Positions 58,667 through 64,000 of a stretch of 64,000 bases of DNA are shown piece by piece. Positions within the stretch are counted from its first letter, which is position 1; every line of letters begins with the position of its first letter. Under the pieces are notes generated by a model. It did no database searches. It had not been told where the DNA came from and saw only the letters and a program-made list of their open reading frames with translations. Location: contig CAMBKU010000003.1 in the NCBI GenBank assembly GCA_945868305.1, forward strand, positions 1 to 64,000. Direction: 5' to 3'. This DNA is from an uncultured Lachnospiraceae bacterium (lineage in GTDB: Bacteria; Bacillota; Clostridia; Lachnospirales; Lachnospiraceae). A program made the translations under genes and the position numbers.

Positions 58667-58766
58667 GAAAAAATATACAGAGACGAGCTTTTGCGAATCT
58701 CTCTCTGATTAGCGGTCGTCAAATGTCCCTTCGTGCAAGCACGATGTCCATTTTCCTCGTCACCAT
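58667..58766 (-). ncRNA. Candidate structured RNA in the rnfB/HPr-like gap
   Basis: About 100 bases of higher GC inside an AT-rich gap. On the minus strand GACGAG (58761-58756) can pair with CTCGTC (58687-58682), enclosing TCGTGCTTGCACGA and GCTAATC/GATTCGC hairpins. The 3' part can instead fold as CAGAGA...TCTCTG (58707-58678) followed by TATATTTTTTC, like a terminator. ATGTCC occurs twice on the plus strand as a direct repeat (58723, 58744). It also contains a 15-codon ORF starting MVTRKMDIVLARRDI without a good ribosome binding site. It fits no riboswitch class I know. It could be a small RNA, an attenuator, or a dispersed repeat. Confidence 0.4.
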
Positions 58767-58769
58767 AAC

Positions 58770-58801
58770 AAAAAGAAAGTGCCTGATAAACAGACACTTT
58801 C
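58770..58801 (-). terminator. Terminator of the rnf operon
   Basis: On the minus strand GAAAGTGTCTG and CAGGCACTTTC form the stem followed by TTTTTG, shortly after the rnfB stop codon. Confidence 0.9.
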
Positions 58802-58820
58802 CTCTATGCTACCCAGCACT

Positions 58821-59612
58821 TTAAAGAATAATCTTCTTTGGACATTTTTCGGCGCAAACACCACAACCAGTACATTTACTCTGATCAATATATGCTACAT
58901 TGTCCACAACATGTACTGCATCACTCGGACAATTTTTCTCACAAAGATGACAGCCGATACAACCAACAGAGCATGCCTTCATAACATCTTTGCCCTTATC
59001 CTTAGAACTGCACTGTACCAGATGCTTTGCGTTATACGGTACAAGCTCAATCAAGTGTTTCGGACATGCAGCCACACATTTACCACAAGCCTTACATACT
59101 TCTTTGTCTACCACTGCAATACCGTCTACAATGTGAATTGCATCAAACGGGCAGGCTTTTACACAGCTTCCATACCCAAGGCATCCATAATTACAAGACT
59201 TTGGTCCTCCGTTTGGCACAAATGCCATTGCCGAACAATCCTCTACACCTGAATATTCATAATCACGGTTTGCTTTTTCACAGTTACCTGCACATTTTAC
59301 AAAAGCAACCATTTTCTCGCCTTCATCAGCTTTTACTCCCATGATTTCACCGACCTTGGCAGCAACTGGAGCGCCACCTACCGGACACTGATTCACCGGA
59401 GCTTCGCCTTTTACGATAGCAGCAGCAAGACCGGAACATCCAGCATAGCCACAGCCACCACAGTTATTTCCAGGAAGAACATCTAAAATGGCTTCTTCCC
59501 TTTCATCTACTTCTACTTTAAATTTTTCTCCGGCGATTCCGAGGAAAAATCCAATAAAAATACCTACGCAGCCAACAACAACGGCCGCAATAATAATTGC
59601 TGTTACGCTCAT
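58821..59612 (-). CDS. rnfB: Rnf complex iron-sulfur subunit RnfB
   Basis: 263 residues. An N-terminal membrane anchor (about 5-27) is followed by the 4Fe-4S domain with GNNCGGCGYAGCSGLA and CPVGG, then several ferredoxin-type clusters: CLGYGSCVKACPFDA, CKACGKCVAACPKHL, CHLCEKNCPSDA and CTGCGVCAEKCPKK. It is the likely entry point for electrons from ferredoxin. Last gene of the operon, before a terminator. Confidence 0.96.
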   Translation of the reverse strand: MSVTAIIIAAVVVGCVGIFIGFFLGIAGEKFKVEVDEREEAILDVLPGNNCGGCGYAGCSGLAAAIVKGEAPVNQCPVGGAPVAAKVGEIMGVKADEGEKMVAFVKCAGNCEKANRDYEYSGVEDCSAMAFVPNGGPKSCNYGCLGYGSCVKACPFDAIHIVDGIAVVDKEVCKACGKCVAACPKHLIELVPYNAKHLVQCSSKDKGKDVMKACSVGCIGCHLCEKNCPSDAVHVVDNVAYIDQSKCTGCGVCAEKCPKKIIL

Positions 59613-59625
59613 TATATTTTCCCTC

Positions 59626-60201
59626 CTAAATCATACCTGAGAATCCCATGAATGCAATAGACATGAGACAGGCTGTAATAAGTACGATCGCAGTTCCCTG
59701 AAAGGTTTTCGGGATATCATTGTATTCAATCTTTTCACGCAGACCAGCCATGATTACGATTGCAATAAAGAATCCCACTGCTGTTGCAAAACCATTGATG
59801 ACGCTTTCCAAAATACCAAATTCCTTGGTTACATTAGTTAGACAAACGCCAAGTACCGCACAGTTTGTTGTAATAAGCGGCAAATAAACACCAAGTGACT
59901 GGTACAATGCCGGCATGGATTTCTTTAAGAACATCTCAACAAACTGAACCAGTGCCGCAATAACAAGAATGTATACAATAGTTTTCAAATATTGAATATC
60001 TAACGGTGTTAATATAAATTTGTAAATCAAAGCTGTGATAAAGGAAGAAATCGTAATAACGAAAATTACGGCTCCACCCATACCAGCAGCAGTTTCTGTT
60101 TTCTTGGATACGCCTAAGAACGGACAGATACCAAGAAACTGGCTTAACACGACGTTGTTAACGATTGCAGAACCAACTGCAAGTAAAAGTAATTCTTTCA
60201 T
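59626..60201 (-). CDS. rnfA: Rnf complex membrane subunit RnfA
   Basis: 191 residues, six membrane segments, starting KELLLLAVGSAIVNNVVLSQ and containing FLGICPFLGVSKK, where the Cys pairs with one in RnfE to hold a membrane 2Fe-2S cluster. The related half VYLPLITTNCAVLGVCL carries a second conserved Cys. It forms the ion-translocating core together with RnfE. Confidence 0.96.
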   Translation of the reverse strand: MKELLLLAVGSAIVNNVVLSQFLGICPFLGVSKKTETAAGMGGAVIFVITISSFITALIYKFILTPLDIQYLKTIVYILVIAALVQFVEMFLKKSMPALYQSLGVYLPLITTNCAVLGVCLTNVTKEFGILESVINGFATAVGFFIAIVIMAGLREKIEYNDIPKTFQGTAIVLITACLMSIAFMGFSGMI

Positions 60202-60215
60202 CCGTATCTATCCTC

Positions 60216-60926
60216 CTATTCTGTTTTAGCCGATTCCGGCTTTTTTCCGGTACACATTGCAGACTGTCCGCAGGATGCACAATCTCCAGTCAAACATCCG
60301 GACGGTGCCGGCAATGGTTTGCCCTTTGCTTCCATCTTTTTACGGATAATATTCATGCCTGCTACCAAAAATGCCAGAACCAGGAATGCCCCCGGAGCCA
60401 TAACAAAAATGGTAATCGGTGTAAACCAGTCTAAGGATAATACCTGAAAACCAAACAACTGTCCTGCACCTAAAAACTCTCTGACAAGACCAATACTTGT
60501 AAGACCAACGGTAAATCCAAGCCCCATTCCAATACCATCAAAGATGGACGGAACGATTGGATTCTTGGACGCATAGCTTTCGGCACGTCCCAGAATAATA
60601 CAGTTAACAACAATAAGTGGAATATAAACACCTAAAGATGCAGACAAACTTGGCGTATACGCTTCCATAATAAACTGTACTACTGTAACCAGTGATGCCA
60701 CGATAACGATGTAAGCCGGCATACGGACACCATTCGGAATCACTTTACGAAATGCTGAAATCAGCAGATTAGATAAAATAAGTACAACGGTAGTAGAAAG
60801 TCCCATTCCAAGTCCGTTGATGGCAGAGGATGTAACCGCAAGTGTTGGACACATACCAAGCATCAGAACGAAAGTCGGATTTTCTTTAATAATTCCGTTA
60901 TATAAACGTTCTACATTTTTATTCAT
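60216..60926 (-). CDS. rnfE: Rnf complex membrane subunit RnfE with a Cys-rich tail
   Basis: 236 residues, six membrane segments, homologous to RnfA (PTFVLMLGMCPTLAVTSSAIN and VYIPLIVVNCIILGRAES). After the last membrane segment an extra tail carries CLTGDCASCGQSAMC, a CX4CX2CX5C arrangement not present in the core RnfE fold. This might bind a metal or Fe-S cluster. The gene overlaps or abuts rnfG by one base. Confidence 0.95.
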   Translation of the reverse strand: MNKNVERLYNGIIKENPTFVLMLGMCPTLAVTSSAINGLGMGLSTTVVLILSNLLISAFRKVIPNGVRMPAYIVIVASLVTVVQFIMEAYTPSLSASLGVYIPLIVVNCIILGRAESYASKNPIVPSIFDGIGMGLGFTVGLTSIGLVREFLGAGQLFGFQVLSLDWFTPITIFVMAPGAFLVLAFLVAGMNIIRKKMEAKGKPLPAPSGCLTGDCASCGQSAMCTGKKPESAKTE

Positions 60927-61534
60927 TACTGCGCACCTCCCAAGTCACTGTTAAAGTATGAAAGCGCTGCATTGACACCATTTGCAATTGCTTTTGAAGT
61001 AATGGTTGCTCCGGAAATGGATTCAATCTGATTATCTGCAGACGGGGCTGATTTTACAACCTCAAAGCTTTCTACCTGTTTTCCTTCGAACTGTCCGTAG
61101 AACTCCTCATCCTCTGCTTTCATACCAAGTCCCGGTGTCTCTGCGATACTGGTGATGGAATAGCCGTTTACAGTTCCATCATTCTGAATACCTACAGAAA
61201 AAGTAATGTTATCCTGGCTGGCATCCTTTGCCGTAACGGTTACAACATAACCAATTACATTGCCGCTTGCATCTTTTGCTTCCTGGATATCATCAATAGA
61301 GTCTTCATATCCTTCTGCAACTACAGCAGCCGTTGCCGCATCCTTGTCAAATCCCTCCAATGCACTAAAGGAATCCGCATCCGAAAACACTTCCTGATAA
61401 GCAGCCTGTGCTGCGGCAAGATTTGCAGCCGCAATCGGCTCTTTGGTAATCTCATAAACAAGACCGAGTACGGTACCAAGCACCAGGGTAAAAGCTGTTA
61501 AAATAAGAGCGTCATGTACAATTTTCTTATTCAT
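60926..61534 (-). CDS. rnfG: Rnf complex flavoprotein RnfG
   Basis: 202 residues. An N-terminal membrane helix (about 9-30) anchors an extracytoplasmic FMN-binding domain. The flavinylation motif is ISGATITSKAI (SGAT, with Thr as the FMN site), and GYSITSIAETPGLGMK is typical. ApbE, encoded 3 kb away, should attach the FMN. It overlaps rnfD by eight bases. Confidence 0.95.
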   Translation of the reverse strand: MNKKIVHDALILTAFTLVLGTVLGLVYEITKEPIAAANLAAAQAAYQEVFSDADSFSALEGFDKDAATAAVVAEGYEDSIDDIQEAKDASGNVIGYVVTVTAKDASQDNITFSVGIQNDGTVNGYSITSIAETPGLGMKAEDEEFYGQFEGKQVESFEVVKSAPSADNQIESISGATITSKAIANGVNAALSYFNSDLGGAQ

Positions 61535-62468
61535 TCTTTTTTGCCTCCTTTACCTGACCGAATGCTTTCGGTACTGTAAATTTCTCAATAATCGGTACAA
61601 GAACGTTGCTCAAGATGATAGCAAAAGATACGCCCTCTGCATTTGCACCGAATACACGGAATAATCCGGTCAATACACCAAGACAAATACCGAAGATAAT
61701 CTGACCTTTTGGTGTGATTGGAGAAGTTACATAGTCAGTTGCCATGAAGAAAGCTCCAAGCATCAGACCACCACCGCAAAGTTCTGCTACGATGTAATTC
61801 CAGTCAAATCCGTGTCCTCCGAATAAAAGAAGGAAAATCACGAATGTAATGATATAAGTTCCCGGAATACGCAAATCAATCACGCCCATAAGAATCAGGA
61901 AAATCGCACCAATTAAAATGCAAATTACAGACGTTTCACCAATCGTACCTGCGGTACGTCCGATTAACATATCCATAACATTTACTTCTTCTCCGTTTCT
62001 AAGCTGTGCCAACGGAGTTGCTCCGGTTACACCATCAAAAGTAAACTTTGTCATATCTGCTGCAAAAGCAATCAAAAGGAAACATCTTGCACCCAGTGCC
62101 GGGTTCATGAAGTTCTGTCCCAGACCGCCAAACAGCATTTTTACGATAACAATAGCAAACACACCACCGATAACTGCTTCCCACCAAGGAAGTGTCGGCG
62201 GAAGATTTAATGCCAGCAAAAGTCCCGTAACAACGGCACTCAAATCATTTAATGTACTTTTTTTATGTACGATTTTTTCAAAAATCCATTCGGAAGCTAC
62301 ACAGCTTGCGATAGTTACTAAAATCAGGACCAATGCATGCAGTCCAAAATTGACGATACCAAATATACTGGCTGGTAATAATGCAATAATCACATACAGC
62401 ATGATTCTGCTGGTTGTGTCTTTATCGCGCACGTGTGGTGATGAAGAAACATGATATAAATCACTCAC
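61527..62468 (-). CDS. rnfD: Rnf complex membrane flavoprotein RnfD
   Basis: 313 residues, nine or ten membrane segments. It starts LYHVSSSPHVRDKDTTSRIM; the covalent FMN motif is GVTGATPLAQL (TGAT), at about 160. It holds FMN and possibly riboflavin and takes part in ion translocation. Second gene of the operon, after rnfC. Confidence 0.95.
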   Translation of the reverse strand: MSDLYHVSSSPHVRDKDTTSRIMLYVIIALLPASIFGIVNFGLHALVLILVTIASCVASEWIFEKIVHKKSTLNDLSAVVTGLLLALNLPPTLPWWEAVIGGVFAIVIVKMLFGGLGQNFMNPALGARCFLLIAFAADMTKFTFDGVTGATPLAQLRNGEEVNVMDMLIGRTAGTIGETSVICILIGAIFLILMGVIDLRIPGTYIITFVIFLLLFGGHGFDWNYIVAELCGGGLMLGAFFMATDYVTSPITPKGQIIFGICLGVLTGLFRVFGANAEGVSFAIILSNVLVPIIEKFTVPKAFGQVKEAKKNE

Positions 62469-62492
62469 AGATATCCACCTCTTTCTACTGTA

Positions 62493-63812
62493 TTATTTCT
62501 TTTTTCTTTCTGCTAAAATTGTCTTTTTCATTGTCTTAATGGACTGTGCAAGCTGTCTCTTTGCCGGGCAGATAAAACTGCAGCTGCCACATTCTACACA
62601 TTCCATACCATTCCATTTTTCAAACATATCGGACAGACCGTTGTTTGAGAATTTTGCAAGTCTGGATGGAATCAGCAGTTCCGGACAGGCCTCAACACAA
62701 CGACCACAGTTAATACATGGAGAAGGCTCGAATTCTGCTACTTCATCTTTTGTCAGACATAATAAAGCAGATGTTGTCTTTGTGGTTGGGATATTCAGAT
62801 CAAAAAGAGCAAATCCCATCATAGGACCACCTGCAATGATTTTTTCCGGCTGTTCCTTAAATCCACCCGCTGCATCTAAAAGCTCTTGAAAGCTTGTTCC
62901 GATGCTAAAACGGAAATTACACGGATCACTTACGGCATCACCAGTAACGGTAAAGATTCTTTCGGTAACTGGCTTACCCAATTTTACCGCATTGTAAATA
63001 GAGATAATAGTCTCTACATTATCTACTACACATCCCGCATCTGCCGGAAGCATCTTGGAGTTGATAGCACGTCCGGTCACGGCATAAATAAGCTGACGCT
63101 CACCACCCTGCGGGTACTTCGTCATGAGCTCTGCCACTTCCATGCGAGGTTCATCTTTTACAAGTTCTTTTAATTTTTCAATACAATCCGGCTTGTTATT
63201 TTCAACACCGAATACGCCCTTGGCATTGTCAAAGAGCTTCAATACAATACGCATGCCCTCTACTAATTTTTCCGGATCCTCCATCATTCTACGGTAATCA
63301 GACGTCAGATACGGTTCGCACTCTGCGCAGTTGGCAATTACGTACTCGATTTTCTCCGGCTCCTTTGGTGATAATTTTACATGAGTTGGGAAACCTGCTC
63401 CACCCATACCTACCACACCTGCATTCTTAATCCGCTCAATAATTTCTTCCTTTGAAAGCGAATCAACATTGTCAGCCGGGGAATAGGTAACTTCCTTATA
63501 CTCTCCATCATTTTCAATGATAATGGAATTCACCATATCGCCCACTGAAACACGGCGCGGTTCAATCGCTTTTACTGTACCGGATACGGACGAAAATACC
63601 GGAGATGAAACAAAGCCTCCTGCTTCTGCGATCATCTGACCTTTTAACACCGTATCGCCTACAGCGACAATAGGTTTTGCCGGTGCACCGATATGCTGAG
63701 ATACCGGATAAACCAGTTCACCTTTGGGTAGTAATTCACGTGTCGGCTTATCTTTTGATAAGTCCTTCCCCTCATAGGGATGGACACCGCCTTTAAATGT
63801 CAATAAACCCAT
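62493..63812 (-). CDS. rnfC: Rnf complex NADH-side subunit RnfC
   Basis: 439 residues from the ATG at 63812 (MGLLTFKGGVHPYEGK); the track's longer start lies in the leader. It has the NQO1-like FMN/NAD-binding part (GMGGAGFPTHVKLSPK, IANCAECEPYLTSDY) and two 4Fe-4S motifs (CINCGRCVEACPE and CVECGSCSFICPAKR). It passes electrons to NAD+ in the ferredoxin:NAD+ oxidoreductase, which pumps Na+ or H+. First gene of rnfCDGEAB. Confidence 0.96.
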   Translation of the reverse strand: MGLLTFKGGVHPYEGKDLSKDKPTRELLPKGELVYPVSQHIGAPAKPIVAVGDTVLKGQMIAEAGGFVSSPVFSSVSGTVKAIEPRRVSVGDMVNSIIIENDGEYKEVTYSPADNVDSLSKEEIIERIKNAGVVGMGGAGFPTHVKLSPKEPEKIEYVIANCAECEPYLTSDYRRMMEDPEKLVEGMRIVLKLFDNAKGVFGVENNKPDCIEKLKELVKDEPRMEVAELMTKYPQGGERQLIYAVTGRAINSKMLPADAGCVVDNVETIISIYNAVKLGKPVTERIFTVTGDAVSDPCNFRFSIGTSFQELLDAAGGFKEQPEKIIAGGPMMGFALFDLNIPTTKTTSALLCLTKDEVAEFEPSPCINCGRCVEACPELLIPSRLAKFSNNGLSDMFEKWNGMECVECGSCSFICPAKRQLAQSIKTMKKTILAERKKK

Positions 63813-63884
63813 TTTCCTGTGCCCCACTTTCTCTTTAAATTGTAATCTCAATATAAGTACAATCCTCTTTGTACTGTCTTTGTA

Positions 63885-63893
63885 ATTATAGCA
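63885..63893 (-). promoter_or_regulatory. Extended -10 promoter of the rnf operon
   Basis: TGCTATAAT on the minus strand, an extended -10 element about 73 bases before the rnfC ATG. No good -35 at 17 bases; TTGTGA lies 19 bases upstream of the -10. Confidence 0.65.
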
Positions 63894-63963
63894 CAATTTT
63901 GGGCGAAAATCACAATGAATTTGTATTTTTTTTGTATTTTTTCCAGAATTATCAACGAATTTA

Positions 63964-63972
63964 TGGTATAAT
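63964..63972 (+). promoter_or_regulatory. Possible divergent promoter at the window edge
   Basis: TGGTATAAT on the plus strand is an extended -10. GAGAGG, a possible ribosome binding site, lies at the very end of the window. This suggests a plus-strand gene starting beyond the right edge. Confidence 0.4.
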
Positions 63973-64000
63973 GACTTTCACCAAACAAAATGAGAGGCAT

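Noticed and set aside
58667-58766. c-di-GMP, purine, SAM or fluoride riboswitch
   Set aside because: None of the conserved core motifs of these classes that I know can be found, and no gene follows closely in either direction.
58779-59252. 157-residue plus-strand ORF opposite rnfB
   Set aside because: It is antisense to the well-supported rnfB gene and the rnf terminator, and its Cys/Thr-rich composition is typical of a shadow frame.

Overview
The window looks like a chromosomal segment of a spore-forming or recently spore-forming member of the Clostridia, most probably Lachnospiraceae. The grounds are an AT-rich low-GC Firmicutes gene style with AGGAGG ribosome binding sites, a six-gene Rnf complex, sporulation genes (alpha/beta SASP, GerW/YtfJ, YlbJ), the short HisG with HisZ, and gene neighbourhoods shared with Bacillus (rsmD-coaD-ylbJ; rpmB/asp23-fakA-recG; ytfI-ytfJ). 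Almost all genes lie on the minus strand. The plus-strand exceptions are ylbJ, rqcH, the SASP gene, rpmB and apbE. There are no rRNA or tRNA genes, insertion sequences, prophage genes or CRISPR arrays that I can see, so this is core chromosome rather than an island.

Layout by region. 0-4.7 kb: rplU with a leader, RNase G, and a paired radical SAM/DUF2344 module. 4.7-7.2 kb: a MarR - citrate synthase - MarR operon with a consensus promoter and two different palindromes. 7.2-12.4 kb: hisZGDB-hisIE, where HisIE carries an extra HisF-like barrel that has lost both catalytic aspartates. 12.4-18.7 kb: recU, a pseudouridine synthase-GNAT fusion, YgiQ, a HAD phosphatase, an RsuA-type pseudouridine synthase and an M23 peptidase. 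18.8-25.9 kb: ylbJ facing a long yicC-remA-gmk-rpoZ-rimO-pgsA-cinA-rsmD-coaD-coiled-coil run. 25.9-33.3 kb: a beta-glucoside PTS operon (licT - EIIBCA - GH1 - HPr - EI - HAD) controlled by two RAT/terminator switches. 33.4-40.2 kb: rqcH, SASP, recG, fakA, asp23 and rpmB. 40.2-42.7 kb: a small membrane protein, gerW, DUF2953, a hypothetical gene and a Nudix gene interrupted by one in-frame stop. 42.7-49.3 kb: a PBP/FtsW pair with an 89-base overlap, U32 peptidase, zapA and ruvB. 49.4-56.8 kb: hydrolase, DegV, ruvA, a Gx transporter, a NusG-II protein, miaB, proA, fthC, DUF896 and proB. 57-64 kb: apbE, a degenerate HPr-like protein, an unexplained structured intergenic element, and the rnfCDGEAB operon.

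How the genes work together. ApbE probably attaches FMN to RnfG and RnfD of the adjacent Rnf complex. LicT, EIIBCA, GH1, HPr and EI form a self-contained path for beta-glucoside uptake and hydrolysis with its own general PTS proteins. The two HPr-type proteins are complementary: the PTS-linked one keeps His15 but has Arg at position 46, while the distant one has lost the His15 site but keeps the Ser46-type motif and lies downstream of a consensus cre site. FakA and the DegV protein may form a fatty acid kinase.

The observations I would follow up first are the HPr pair, the dead HisF-like domain fused to HisIE, the structured element at about 58.67-58.77 kb, the double RAT control of the PTS operon, and the two palindromes at the citrate synthase operon. 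All calls come from reading the sequence and the supplied translations. No database search was run.
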